This document shows, one piece after another, positions 20,691-30,358 of a stretch of 64,000 nt of DNA. The stretch is taken from contig JALJCQ010000007.1 of assembly GCA_023091665.1 (NCBI GenBank), positions 682,001 through 746,000 of the forward strand, read 5' to 3'. Source of the DNA: Pythium myriotylum (Eukaryota; Oomycota; Peronosporomycetes; Pythiales; Pythiaceae). The notes under the pieces were generated by a model. It was not told the origin of the DNA, did no database searches, and saw nothing but the letters and a program-made list of their open reading frames with translations. How positions within the stretch are numbered: the stretch's first letter is position 1; the number at the start of each line of letters is the position of its first letter. The translations under genes were made by a program, and so were the position numbers.

Positions 20691-21400
20691 GCACAGGGCC
20701 TGGGAATCGAGGTGAAGTGTCTGCTTGGCAAACAGCGTCAGTGATCTACATTTCAATGCGTCAATAAATGATCTCAGTGATTGATTAAAGTGAGCTTCTC
20801 GTGAGTGGCTGGATTCTGGACAGTCCGGCTTTGTACGATCCTGGCATCGTTTGCGTGAGTCAACGCTGTACGAGCAGTAATTCGACCAGATTATGCGATA
20901 ATTACCAGCGGGGGTGAAGCACGACGCATCGACACTGATGATCGAAGCACTGAACGTAAAGAGTAACAATTGAGATGTGTCACCTGGACACCCGTTTTCA
21001 ATGTCAGACCAAGGGCAACTCACTTGCCACAAGACAGAACGCCCACAGACATAGCAGTGATCGTTGTATTGCGCATTGCAATCGCGAAAGATAGAGGGCG
21101 ACGTAGTGTGCCCAGAACACAAACAGAGCAGCGCTTGTATTCCTCATCGCTTGGAAGCAGTGTATAAATTTTCCTGTGATGACAAGCTCACATTTCCACG
21201 ATCTCTTTGCATCTTCAAAGCCATGGCAACTCATTTCCATCTCGACTGTGTGCCGGTATGGAGAGTCTCTCGACGCCCGTTCGTGAGAGAGATGAGCGCC
21301 GTCGACATTCGGATGGCAGTCACGACCTCAGCTTCCGCATCTCCATTCTTACTCGACAGTCTCCATTCCACTTGCCAAGCACCAAGTCCCCCACCCCAGC
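20691..21400. other. Intergenic, 3' flank of phosphatase and promoter of first elicitin-like gene
   Basis: No gene is supported in these 710 bp. Short ORFs lack coding character. An initiator-like sequence (CTCCATTCTTACTCG) lies near 21340, upstream of the ELL start. Confidence 0.5.
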
Positions 21401-22066
21401 ATGAAGCTCCACTACCTCACGATCGTTGTCGCTCTCGCGGTTGCATACAACTCGGCATCTGCGTCAGCTCAGGTGCTTAACTGCACTGCCGATGAAGCCT
21501 CGACCGTCAAGCCGGTGCTGGCGCAGAATCTCATCAAGTCCACGTGCACGACCATGAAGTTCGACGCCAAAGGCATGGCCGTGCTCACGGACCTGACGTA
21601 CTGCAGCAACGCCAAGTGCATCAAGGCGATCAAGCAGGTCAAAAAGGCGCTCCCCAAGTGCAAAATCAACGGCGTGAACGCCCGCTCGACCGTCAAGAAG
21701 ATGTCCAAAGCCTGCGGAGGTGGCTCGTCCGGCGGAGCAGACGACGACGACGGAGACGACGGTGATGACGACGATGGCAGCACGCCGGGTCCGACGCCAA
21801 CACTAGCAGCAACGACGCCCACTCCGACAGTGACGAAGGCCCCAATGCCCACGACGTCGGCTCCAACGCCTACAAAGACATCTACGTCACCAACGACGTC
21901 GGCACCTTCACCCATTCCATCGACTCCTGCACCAACGACGTCGACACCAGCTGTACCATGGTCTCCTGCTCCCGCAAAAGAGACACCCACGCCCCAAATC
22001 TCGCCATCCACCACCCCTGCAACGTCCGCGAAGGGCCCACGCAAGGGCAAAGACTGCCACGCGTGA
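21401..22066 (+). CDS. Elicitin-like protein, no obvious GPI signal
   Basis: This 221-residue protein has a signal peptide (MKLHYLTIVVALAVAYNSASA) and an elicitin-type domain of about 95 residues with six cysteines (LNCTAD, STCTTM, YCSNAKC, PKCKIN, KACGG). An acidic DDDDGDDGD patch and a Thr/Pro-rich stalk follow. Elicitins are secreted oomycete proteins, some of which bind sterols and are recognised by plants. Unlike most neighbours it ends in a basic segment (KGPRKGKDCHA) rather than a hydrophobic tail, so it may be released rather than anchored, or its original 3' end may be lost. Confidence 0.88.
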   Translation: MKLHYLTIVVALAVAYNSASASAQVLNCTADEASTVKPVLAQNLIKSTCTTMKFDAKGMAVLTDLTYCSNAKCIKAIKQVKKALPKCKINGVNARSTVKKMSKACGGGSSGGADDDDGDDGDDDDGSTPGPTPTLAATTPTPTVTKAPMPTTSAPTPTKTSTSPTTSAPSPIPSTPAPTTSTPAVPWSPAPAKETPTPQISPSTTPATSAKGPRKGKDCHA

Positions 22067-22384
22067 ATTGCCCACAGCTTAGGATCCACCTGAAACTTTC
22101 TGAACTCGAAGTCTGAAGAAAGCCCATCCACCTCTAGTTTGCTTGATCTTTTCTCTGGTCTGAATTTCCTGCACATCATCAAGATACCTCTCGTCACCCT
22201 GTTCCCGGATATGGGTTGCGCTGTTAAGACGAGGCGGCTCTGTCAAGTCCAATCTTGCTGAAATGAGTTGAGTCCAGTCAGCAGACGTGCAAGCTCCCAG
22301 CTCACTTCAGCGTCCGTGCTGCCATCAGAGCGAGGGACCAAAACCAGAAGGCCCATTTCCCCTTTCTCCACGGATCCCCGAGCT
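22067..22384. repeat. Upstream block duplicated at about 24172-24270
   Basis: The segment near 22224-22315 (GTTAAGACGAGGCGGCTCTG and following bases) recurs with substitutions upstream of the ELL gene at 24345. It represents a co-duplicated promoter. An initiator-like sequence CCATTTCCCCTTTCTCC begins at 22353, about 30 nt before the start codon. No gene is present. Confidence 0.65.
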
Positions 22385-23500
22385 ATGAAAGTGGCGCGGT
22401 GTGTTCTCGTTGGCTCGCTCATGGCCTTGAGCCTCGTGAGCAAGACGGCAATCGCTGCCGTACCAGACTGCACGACCGACGAGATCGCGACGGTCAACTC
22501 CGTACTCGCCCAGAAGCAAGTCGAGACCGCGTGCACCATGATGAAGTTCGACGCGAGTGGCAACGCCGACCTGTCGGATCTCACGTTCTGCAGTAACACC
22601 AAGTGCATGAAGGCGATCAAGAAGACGAAGAAGGCGCTGCCGAAGTGCAAGGTGAATGGTGTGAATGCTCGTAAGGCGACGAAGGCGATGATCAAGGCGT
22701 GTGGTGCAGGGAGCGGGAGCGACGATGACGATGGTGATGACGACGAGGACGAAGTAACTGCGACTTCGTCTCCGGCGACGCCTGCTCCGGCACTGACAAC
22801 GACCCCTGCACCTACGCCGAGTCCGCCGCCGCCGACCACTCCGGCTCCAGTACCGACGTCGACGACCTCTCCACCGTCGACGAACCCGCCGACTACTGTC
22901 GCAACGCCAACGACCGCGAGGCCGGTGACTGATGTCCCTGTTGTGACTCCAAACCCCACGACGCCAACAAATGCGCCGTCGACGACCACACCGAACCCGA
23001 CGACGGAGACGCCATCGGAGGAGGAGGACGGGGACGAAAACTCTGTCACGGAGCAGCCGACGACGTCCAAGCCGATCACGATCAAAGTCACGGCGCCCAC
23101 GCCTACATCAAAGGGCTCGAAGACGCCCAAACCGACGGCATCCACAGGCGATGTGGTCATCGTCATCTCGATCGAAATCAAGCAAACTGACTCGGGATCG
23201 TCTTCCAAAGAGTCCTCGAACTCGGAAAAGGAACACCACGGGAGTAGCTCGGGAGAGGGTGTGGAGGTGCTCAGCTCCAGCAGCTCAGGAGCTCACAAGG
23301 TTTTCGACGGGAGCAACTCGACCGGCTCGTTAGCAGCCAACGAGTCGACGGTGACTCTCCCGAGCAACAAAACGACTCCAAATCCCAACGACTCGACAGC
23401 GCCGTCCTCTCCAGACTCGTCACAGACTTCCTGGGGCAGCAAAGCCACAACACCAGCCTTTATATTGGCATTCACAGCAGTGCTGGCACTTGTTCTATGA
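22385..23500 (+). CDS. Elicitin-like protein with long stalk and GPI-type tail
   Basis: The start is the ATG at 22385 (MKVARCVLVGSLMALSL), chosen because a signal peptide begins there; the frame is open for 39 further codons upstream. Of 371 residues, the elicitin domain with six cysteines is the first 120. An acidic patch, a Thr/Pro-rich stalk and a Ser-rich region follow, then a hydrophobic end (AFILAFTAVLALVL) fitting GPI anchoring. The elicitin domain is nearly identical at DNA level to those at 24345 and 26321. A display role at the cell surface is inferred. Confidence 0.9.
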   Translation: MKVARCVLVGSLMALSLVSKTAIAAVPDCTTDEIATVNSVLAQKQVETACTMMKFDASGNADLSDLTFCSNTKCMKAIKKTKKALPKCKVNGVNARKATKAMIKACGAGSGSDDDDGDDDEDEVTATSSPATPAPALTTTPAPTPSPPPPTTPAPVPTSTTSPPSTNPPTTVATPTTARPVTDVPVVTPNPTTPTNAPSTTTPNPTTETPSEEEDGDENSVTEQPTTSKPITIKVTAPTPTSKGSKTPKPTASTGDVVIVISIEIKQTDSGSSSKESSNSEKEHHGSSSGEGVEVLSSSSSGAHKVFDGSNSTGSLAANESTVTLPSNKTTPNPNDSTAPSSPDSSQTSWGSKATTPAFILAFTAVLALVL

Positions 23501-24103
23501 TTTTCCTTCAAATGAGACTGTCTTGGATAGAGTAACATGCAAAATGGGACCAAGATCTTTGGTCGCGTCGCAACGCAGTGTAAAGTTCCCCATCAACCGT
23601 TAAAAGCATGTAGCGCCTTTCGAGCCGTTGGGTAATCCAACTCACATGATACTCGTTCTCGGTGGTCCAACCTGGAATCAATGTACAGGTGGTTTAGCTG
23701 AACATTCTTCCTCCATTCAGACCTCGTGATGTGCAAGCTCATCGATTGCACGGTCAGAAAAGCGTTGTTCTGTCTCACCAGGCAGGAGTTCCAATCAACG
23801 ACGCTGGACATCAGCGATCTGCTTCCAACAGTACCGGAGAGGAGCTCAACGTGCGGGAAGGCGTGAGATTTTCTCGAGATCCTCGACTCTCGTGAACCAC
23901 GTGCACACTGCGCAGCAGTTCTTGACACTGACGGAGCGCAAGACAAGGCAGCCCAAAGTAAGTTCGACACGTTCCGACCCCAAGTGATTTATTCCCCTTA
24001 CATGTACAGCGGGCGCTGATGGTTTCACTGGATGAGGCGCAATCGCTGATGGCTGCAAAACGAGACGAGCTTCCACTCGCGCCCATTTGCCAGAATCCCA
24101 GCA
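23501..24103. other. Intergenic with duplicated ELL promoter block
   Basis: The part from about 23940 to 24103 resembles 26160-26320, the upstream region of the ELL gene at 26321 (shared TCGACACGTTCCG, GGCGCTGAT, TTCACTGGATG and spacing). It is therefore the promoter of the broken ELL start at 24104. Nothing is recognised in the remainder. Confidence 0.55.
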
Positions 24104-24232
24104 ATGAAGTTGCTCTTCGTTGTGGTGACTGCTGGACCCCCCCAAGCAAAATCTCTTTCGCTGTGGGTTTCGCCGTTAAGACGAGACGAATCTGTCAAGT
24201 CCGATCTTGCCAAAATGAGTTGTGTCCAGTGA
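24104..24232 (+). pseudogene. Relic 5' end of an elicitin-like gene
   Basis: An ATG (MKLLFVVVTAG) follows a recognisable ELL upstream block in the position of a signal peptide. The frame then runs into the duplicated promoter block of the next gene (from about 24172) and stops at 24230-24232 without any elicitin domain. I read it as a gene truncated when the 22.2-kb promoter-plus-gene unit was inserted by tandem duplication. The signal start is visible; the mechanism is inferred. Confidence 0.55.
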
Positions 24233-24312
24233 GCAGCCGCCAACTCAGACGTAAGCTCTCAACTCACTCACCATCCATGATGCCCTGCGCGAGGGGCCCA
24301 TCGAAATGCGTG

Positions 24313-24330
24313 TCATTTCTCAATTCTTCG
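24313..24330 (+). promoter_or_regulatory. Oomycete initiator-like core promoter
   Basis: TCATTTCTCAATTCTTCG fits the known oomycete initiator plus flanking region (TCATTYY-N-CAWTTT type). It lies 32 nt upstream of the ATG at 24345, supporting that start rather than the upstream in-frame ATG at 24306. Confidence 0.6.
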
Positions 24331-24344
24331 CGAAAGGCCAAGAT

Positions 24345-26003
24345 ATGAAGGTGGCGCGGTGTATACTTGTTGGCTCGCTCATGGCCTTGAGCCTCGTGAG
24401 CAAGACGGCAATCGCTGCCGTACCAGACTGCACGACCGACGAGATCGCGACGGTCAACTCCGTACTCGCCCAGAAGCAAGTCGAGACCGCGTGCACCATG
24501 ATGAAGTTCGACGCGAGTGGCAACGCCGACCTGTCGGATCTCACGTTCTGCAGCAACACCAAGTGCATGAAGGCGATCAAGAAGACGAAGAAGGCGCTGC
24601 CGAAGTGCAAGGTGAATGGCGTGAATGCTCGTAAGGCGACGAAGGCGATGATCAAGGCGTGTGGTGCAGGGAGCGGGAGCGACGATGACGATGGTGATGA
24701 TGATGACGCCTCGACACCGGCGACTCCCGCCCCACCACTGACTTCGACGCCTGCACCGACGTCGAGTTCACCACCGCCGACGACTCCGGCTCCAGTTCCA
24801 ACGTCGACGACTGAGACTCCAGCCCCAACCTCTGCGACCTCTGCGCCGACTCTAGCCCCCGTATCGACGCCGATGACTTTGGCTCCAGTGCCGACACCGA
24901 CTTCGTCGCCCGCGCCCAGCTCCGCAGAACCAACGACCACTACGCCAACTCCGGAGCCATCGAATGCTGTTTCAACGCCAACACCGACGACAGCGGGGCC
25001 GGCGATAGACGTGCCTGCCGCGACTCCGAATGCTACAACTCCGACCAACGCGTCTACTGCGATTCCGTCGACGACAACACCAGCGCCAACACCAGCAGCG
25101 ACTGCGTTGCCAGTTGAGACGACGGCAGCGCCAAACTCGACGACGCCGACGCCAGTGGTGGATACAAATCCTGTCACGAAGAAACCAAAGACGCCCAAGC
25201 CGACGACGTTGGAACCATCGAATGCTAGAACCGCCGAGCTCAAGACGCCCAAGCCTTCGAAGGACAAGACCCCGAAACCCAAGACACCTAAGCCATCGAG
25301 CACCAAGGTCAAGACGCCCAAGCCATCCAGTACTAAAGTCAAGACACCAAAGCCATCTTCGACCAAAGTCAAGACACCCAGGCCATCCTCCACGAAAGCC
25401 AAGACCCCCAAGCCTGCGTCAACGAAAGACAAGACGCCCAAGCCTGCCTCGACTAAGGTCAAGACTCCAAAACCAGCGTCAACGAAAGTCAAGACACCCA
25501 AACCAGCCTCGACCAAAGTCAAGACGCCGAAGCCAGCCTCGGACAAAGTCAAGACGCCCAAGCCCTCGAAACTTAAGACACCCAAGCCTGCGTCGTCGAA
25601 GACACCAAAGACGCACAAGCCCAAGACGTCGACCGATGGAGTCCTCATTTTGGTCGGAGCCAAACAAACAGGCTCGGGATCATCCTCGCAGGACTCCTCG
25701 GACTGGGAAGATGAAGACGACTCATCCAATGAGATTGATACCAGCGAGTCGGGAGATGGCGAGCTGGATGTCGACGGCAGCAGCTCGGGAGACGGCAACG
25801 TGACTCACGATGGCAGCAACTCAACCGACTCGTCAGCAGCCAACGAGTCGGACGTGATCCTCCCGAGAAACAAGACGACGCCAAATCCCAACGACGCTAC
25901 GGCACCATCCTCTCCAGGCTCGTCACCGACGTCTTGGGCTAGCAGAGTCCTAGCTACGGCCTCAGCAGTTGCCATCGCGACAGCATTAGCACTAGTTCTG
26001 TAA
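24345..26003 (+). CDS. Elicitin-like protein with very long KTPKP-repeat stalk
   Basis: This 552-residue protein has a signal peptide and six-cysteine elicitin domain almost identical to the gene at 22385. About 170 residues of Thr/Pro-rich stalk follow, then roughly a dozen decapeptide repeats of KTPKPASTKV type (DNA about 25240-25624), a Ser/Asp-rich region and a hydrophobic GPI-type end (AVAIATALALVL). The lysine-rich repeat block gives the stalk a strong positive charge, unusual beside the acidic patch after the elicitin domain. A wall-spanning spacer that displays the domain is a plausible inference. Confidence 0.9.
   Translation: MKVARCILVGSLMALSLVSKTAIAAVPDCTTDEIATVNSVLAQKQVETACTMMKFDASGNADLSDLTFCSNTKCMKAIKKTKKALPKCKVNGVNARKATKAMIKACGAGSGSDDDDGDDDDASTPATPAPPLTSTPAPTSSSPPPTTPAPVPTSTTETPAPTSATSAPTLAPVSTPMTLAPVPTPTSSPAPSSAEPTTTTPTPEPSNAVSTPTPTTAGPAIDVPAATPNATTPTNASTAIPSTTTPAPTPAATALPVETTAAPNSTTPTPVVDTNPVTKKPKTPKPTTLEPSNARTAELKTPKPSKDKTPKPKTPKPSSTKVKTPKPSSTKVKTPKPSSTKVKTPRPSSTKAKTPKPASTKDKTPKPASTKVKTPKPASTKVKTPKPASTKVKTPKPASDKVKTPKPSKLKTPKPASSKTPKTHKPKTSTDGVLILVGAKQTGSGSSSQDSSDWEDEDDSSNEIDTSESGDGELDVDGSSSGDGNVTHDGSNSTDSSAANESDVILPRNKTTPNPNDATAPSSPGSSPTSWASRVLATASAVAIATALALVL
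25240..25624. repeat. About 30-bp minisatellite encoding KTPKPxSTKV units
   Basis: Tandem units of the type AAGACGCCCAAGCCxxC... run through the ELL stalk. Units differ mostly at synonymous sites, with one KTPRP variant. Length polymorphism between strains is likely. Confidence 0.85.
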
Positions 26004-26300
26004 TTCTCATCCATGGAAGCTCGTATTAGATGCAGTTGATTGTAAAGCGAATGGAAACGCGACAGAACTCACCGTGTTGGAAAAGAAACCATGTACTACG
26101 TAGTATTGAGTTTCTTGACCTTCTTCAGCTCGCTGCACTCCATTCTGGATACTAGTGGATGACAAGACGGGGCAGTCCTACGTCAGCTCGACACGTTCCG
26201 GACAAAAATGATTTCTGTCCGTATGGCAGGCGCTGATCTCTTCACTGGATGTGGCACGATCACTGATCGCCTTCGAGGAGAGACCGTGCTTCCGCACGAC

Positions 26301-26316
26301 TCATTCCTCAAAATTC
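26301..26316 (+). promoter_or_regulatory. Oomycete initiator-like core promoter
   Basis: TCATTCCTCAAAATTC matches the oomycete initiator/flanking element and lies 20 nt upstream of the ATG at 26321. Confidence 0.6.
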
Positions 26317-26320
26317 CAGC

Positions 26321-27271
26321 ATGAAGTTGGTTTACAGTGTCGCTTGCCTGATCGTCGCGCTCGCCTTCGCCACGCAGACGGCTGTCGCTGCCGTACCAGA
26401 CTGCACGACCGACGAGATCGCGACGGTCAACTCCGTACTCGCCCAGAAGCAAGTCGAGACCACATGCACCATGATCAAGTTCGACGCGAGTGGCAACGCC
26501 GACCTGTCGGATCTCACGTTCTGCAGCAACACCAAGTGCATGAAGGCGATCAAGAAGACGAAGAAGGCGCTGCCGAAGTGCAAGGTGAATGGCGTGAACG
26601 CTCGTAAGGCGACGAAGGCGATGATCAAGGCGTGTGGTGCAGGGAGCGGGAGCGACGATGACGATGGAGATGACGATGACACCTCAACGCCCGCCACAGC
26701 TGCGCCAGTCACAACGCCAGCACCAGTGACGACTCCAGCACCGGCAACCACGACGGCAACTCCGAAGGTGACGAGCTCGACGCCGGCCTCGACCACGGCG
26801 ACACCCAAGTCAACGACCGCCAAGCCGACGACCACGGCGTCGGACAATGATGACAACGACGACGACGATGACGGTAGTGATAAGACCACTTCTGCCAGTA
26901 AGAAATCAGCGAGTACGGCGACGTCGTCGTCCTCCGAAGAGAAGGAAACCGAGTCGTCCAGTGCGACTGAAGACACCTCGTCGTCGACGGAGACTGCCGC
27001 AGACGCTGACACCAGCAGCTCAACGGAAAGCGCTGGTCGCGTCAAGACCAAGGGCTCGACGGACGCATCTGGCAGCGTCGACGCGTCCGAGGTCGACACG
27101 GTCTCAAACACGACGTCGTCCTCTACTACTACTACTGCTTCAAAAACGACGTCGTCGCCATCCTCAGCCAGCGCCACGACGCCGTCGACGCCTGCGACGT
27201 CGTTGGCGAGTCAGTTGCAGGCCACGACGATTGCCGTCGGCGTGGCCGCTGTCGTGGGCGTGTTCATGTAG
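26321..27271 (+). CDS. Elicitin-like protein with Ser/Thr-rich stalk and GPI-type tail
   Basis: This is a 316-residue protein. Its signal peptide (MKLVYSVACLIVALAFATQTA) differs from those at 22385 and 24345. From AAVPDCTTDE to the acidic GSGSDDDDGDDDD patch, however, the protein is nearly identical to both, and the DNA is almost unchanged over about 280 bp. The stalk diverges again (TATPK, SST and acidic Ser-rich segments). The C-terminus (ATTIAVGVAAVVGVFM) fits a GPI signal. The sharp switch of similarity suggests gene conversion limited to the elicitin domain. Confidence 0.9.
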   Translation: MKLVYSVACLIVALAFATQTAVAAVPDCTTDEIATVNSVLAQKQVETTCTMIKFDASGNADLSDLTFCSNTKCMKAIKKTKKALPKCKVNGVNARKATKAMIKACGAGSGSDDDDGDDDDTSTPATAAPVTTPAPVTTPAPATTTATPKVTSSTPASTTATPKSTTAKPTTTASDNDDNDDDDDGSDKTTSASKKSASTATSSSSEEKETESSSATEDTSSSTETAADADTSSSTESAGRVKTKGSTDASGSVDASEVDTVSNTTSSSTTTTASKTTSSPSSASATTPSTPATSLASQLQATTIAVGVAAVVGVFM

Positions 27272-27698
27272 TCAAAAGTCTCAGATCATCAATCGCGTAA
27301 AGTCGAACAGTGTCAGTTATCACACAAAACAGGATTCGTGTCTGTGAAATCAAGATGTCGTCGAAGTGGCAGGAGAGTTGTCCGTGCGCTAATAGGAGCA
27401 AAGCGACAAGAACGGGGCGCCGAAGTGAGTTCCACACCCCCATCCTTGACGAAGCCGGAAACAGTCAGACCAGCCAGCTGAACGCTTTCGGTCCAGAAAG
27501 TTGCCGTGGTCGAGCGACATCTTTTTCACAAAACACGGTCTTACAGTCGATTAAGATACCAACAAATGATTCAGTATCACCTGAAAGTGGAATTATTCAT
27601 GGAGATCAACCTGATTTTTGAAATGATCTCCTGGCGGCTGGCCGATGGGGCCAGCGAGCACGCCGAGGCCATTCCCAGATCTTCTGCGTTGCTCGAGC
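27272..27698. other. Intergenic containing the outer edge of the left inverted-repeat arm
   Basis: Sequence up to 27334 is single copy; from 27335 (TTCGTGTCTGTG) onward it is mirrored at 57876 and below. No gene is supported. Confidence 0.7.
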
Positions 27699-28439
27699 AT
27701 GCAGCTCGCCAAGTTCACCGTCACCATCGCGGTACTCGCGGCGCTGTGCGTGGCGCCGGCGCGCGCCGCCGACTCGACGCTGCCCGTGTGCACGACCGAC
27801 GAGCTCGCGACGGTCAAGAAAGTCCAGGCCTCGAACGAGGTCACGTCGGTCTGCACGGCGCTCGTGATGAACGGCGAGACGCCCGACTACACCAACACCG
27901 AGTTCTGCAAGAGCAAAGACTGCATTGCGACCATCAAGAAGACCAAGAAGGCCATGCCCAAGTGCTCGTACAATGGCAAGAACGTCCGCAAGGGCATGAA
28001 CAAGCTGCTCAAGGCGTGCACGAGCGCCGGCTACGACACCGACAGCGTCAAGGCCGCCAAGTCGAGCAGCGGCGATGACGATGACAACGATGACGACGCG
28101 TCGTCCAGCGCGTCCTCGACGCCGTCTCCAACCAAGACGCCTAAGACGACCAAGACCCCCAAGCCGACGACCACGGCTCCAGCCACCACGGCACCTCCCA
28201 TCGGAACGATCATCGGCACGAACGAGACCGTCGCTCCAGCCACCGAGACACCGGCACCTTCAGACAAGCCGATCGGTTCGCCAATCGGTTCAGGCACCGA
28301 AGACGTCACTGTGTCGACACCGGCGCCGACTACCAAGGCCCCGACCGTCTCCACAACCGCGACGTCCGGCACGGTGACCGTCGCGGCGTCGACCTGTGCA
28401 ATCGTGTTGACAACGGCACTCTTGGCAGTGTTTGTGTAG
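27699..28439 (+). CDS. Elicitin-like protein, GPI-type (left-arm copy)
   Basis: This 246-residue protein starts at the ATG at 27699 with signal peptide MQLAKFTVTIAVLAALCVAP. The elicitin-type domain has six cysteines (PVCTTD, SVCTAL, FCKSKDC, PKCSYN, KACTS). An acidic patch (DDDDNDDD), a Thr/Pro stalk with KTPK units and a hydrophobic end (ASTCAIVLTTALLAVFV) follow. It is duplicated in inverted orientation at 56772-57512 with no protein difference. Confidence 0.9.
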   Translation: MQLAKFTVTIAVLAALCVAPARAADSTLPVCTTDELATVKKVQASNEVTSVCTALVMNGETPDYTNTEFCKSKDCIATIKKTKKAMPKCSYNGKNVRKGMNKLLKACTSAGYDTDSVKAAKSSSGDDDDNDDDASSSASSTPSPTKTPKTTKTPKPTTTAPATTAPPIGTIIGTNETVAPATETPAPSDKPIGSPIGSGTEDVTVSTPAPTTKAPTVSTTATSGTVTVAASTCAIVLTTALLAVFV

Positions 28440-28985
28440 AGTGTGGGGGGATGGAAATGGCCATGGAACAAAGTGTAAATAATGCAGATATGCATCGAGA
28501 GTATTATAAACGAATCTACACCCTTTGGAAGAAGTCCACTGCACATTGCCTTCAATCCGACTACTACTAGTATATATGTAGCAGTCCATGGTCGCTCCGA
28601 AGAGACCCTGGCGTCTCGTCACTCTCGCGTGGCCTGACGATGGCACCACGCAGAACGAACGCGTCGATTGCGAGCTTTGCGTCAAGTGCATGTCCTTCGC
28701 GTGAACTGGCTCGCCATCCAATGAGTTCAGTAGTGAGCGCACCAGCTGGGATTTCGAACTACGACAAATAATTCCACATCAAGGTGCATTTGATGAGCTT
28801 TTGTATAGATACTTTATTGTGAATCTACCTTAAAATGTACTTGAGAGCTCCGTCTCACCTTGATATGGTAGTTTGAAGAAATGAGTTGGGCAACTCTCGC
28901 GTGGTCTGGTTGGTGACTGGATCAAGTGGCCGAGTCCTCCCTATGTGCGACCGTTGCGCCATTCTCGCATTTACACACGCGCGCC
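28440..28985. other. Intergenic inside left arm
   Basis: No gene is seen. It is mirrored exactly at 56226-56771. The 3' end carries the promoter of the next ELL gene. Confidence 0.6.
28959..28976 (+). promoter_or_regulatory. Oomycete initiator-like core promoter
   Basis: CCATTCTCGCATTTACAC resembles the oomycete initiator followed by a CAWTTT-type flank and ends 9 nt before the ATG at 28986. It argues for the 28986 start rather than the in-frame ATG at 28926. Confidence 0.55.
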
Positions 28986-29879
28986 ATGCAGCTCACCAGA
29001 CTCACGCTCGCAGCTGTCGCGGCGCTCACGCTGCTGGCGGCGCCGGCGTCCGCGATCGAAGACTGCACGGCCGAGGAGACGGCGACGGTGCAGTCGATCA
29101 CGGCCGAGAAGGCGATTCCGACGGCCTGCCCCGAGCTCAAGTTCGACGGAAGCGGCGCGCCTGACGTGTCCAACACGGCGTTCTGCGCCAACGCGAAATG
29201 CATCAAGGCCATCAAGAAAGTGCGCAAGGCGCTGCCCAAGTGCAAGCTCAACGGCGTCAAAGTGCGCTCGGCCACCAAGAAGATGCTTGAGGCCTGCGGC
29301 GACGGCAGCGGAAGCGATGACGGCGATGGCGACACGGGAAGCACCCCAGCAGCGACGGTCGCACCAGGAGGCGACGGATCCACGCCGGTGACAGAGACAC
29401 CGAGCCCGACCAAGACGCCCAAGCCCACCAAGACGCCCAAGCCTACCAAGACACCCAAGCCGTCCAAGTCTGGAGACACCAGCGACGACGATGATGACGA
29501 CGATGGCACAACCAAGGCACCCAAGACAACCAAGCCGCCGACCGCGCTGTTCCCGGACATCGATATGAGTCTGAGTGGCGACAGCTCCAAGGCATCCGAC
29601 AAGACCAAGACCAAGACGGCAGGCAAGTCAAACTCTACCGAGAGCTCTCAAACCGAATCTAATGAGGGCAGCGTTCTTGGTGAAGCAGATGCTGCATCGT
29701 CGGACGACTCAAGCGGATCCTATTCGATCTCGTCGCCGTCGATCGTGGCGAGCTCACCGGCGACCAGTAAGCCCACCAACTCCACGACTAAGCCCCCCGC
29801 GACCTCGGAAGCCTCCGCGTTCAGCGCGACGGTGGCTGCAACTGCCATGGGTACACTGTTGCTCGCTCTCATGGCGTAG
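28986..29879 (+). CDS. Elicitin-like protein, GPI-type (left-arm copy)
   Basis: This 297-residue protein has signal peptide MQLTRLTLAAVAALTLLAAP and a six-cysteine elicitin domain (EDCTAE, TACPEL, FCANAKC, PKCKLN, EACGDG). A stalk with four KTPKPT units, an acidic run, Ser-rich segments and a hydrophobic tail (SATVAATAMGTLLLALMA) follow. The identical mirror copy is at 55332-56225. Confidence 0.9.
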   Translation: MQLTRLTLAAVAALTLLAAPASAIEDCTAEETATVQSITAEKAIPTACPELKFDGSGAPDVSNTAFCANAKCIKAIKKVRKALPKCKLNGVKVRSATKKMLEACGDGSGSDDGDGDTGSTPAATVAPGGDGSTPVTETPSPTKTPKPTKTPKPTKTPKPSKSGDTSDDDDDDDGTTKAPKTTKPPTALFPDIDMSLSGDSSKASDKTKTKTAGKSNSTESSQTESNEGSVLGEADAASSDDSSGSYSISSPSIVASSPATSKPTNSTTKPPATSEASAFSATVAATAMGTLLLALMA

Positions 29880-30358
29880 CCAACTGGTTAGCTTCAACTT
29901 ATCAACCTTTCAATGAATGTTCTGTGGAGTGAAATGCTTTCGTTTCAAACTCTGAGTCCCCTGGCTTTGTCTGAACGTCACGGGAAGCAAGGAAAAACGC
30001 CTCCCGGATGTTGCTCACTTGCGGAAGACGTGCGCCAGGACGCTCGAGTCTGTCAAAAGTCGCGTGGATCGTAGAGGAGCCCAGCTATCTTCCTCGTGAC
30101 CTTTTTTAGTGACCCGGTCATCGATTCACCTTGCTTTGGAACGAGTCGATCGATCACACCGCCCACTGACCTTGACACGGAGATATTGCCAGATCTTCGC
30201 TGAACATTCTGGCCGTGTTCGACCAGTGGAATGATCGGTCTCCGTCTCCCGTATTGGCGGCTGCTGAATATACCCACAGGCTCTTTGCACGATCCAGGGA
30301 GGTCGTCATTTTCAAATCTCCACCGGAAGCGCCAGGTCCTCGAGTCTCTCAGCCACTA
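29880..30358. other. Intergenic inside left arm
   Basis: No gene is supported; the upstream in-frame extension of the next ELL ORF (from 30215) lacks protein character and is treated as leader. It is mirrored at 54853-55331. Confidence 0.55.

Noticed and set aside
25240..25624. Possible CRISPR-like array
   Set aside because: The units are in-frame coding minisatellites without unique spacers.
24320..25798. 492-codon minus-strand ORF
   Set aside because: It is antisense to the KTPKP-repeat ELL gene; long open frames arise from the repeat composition.
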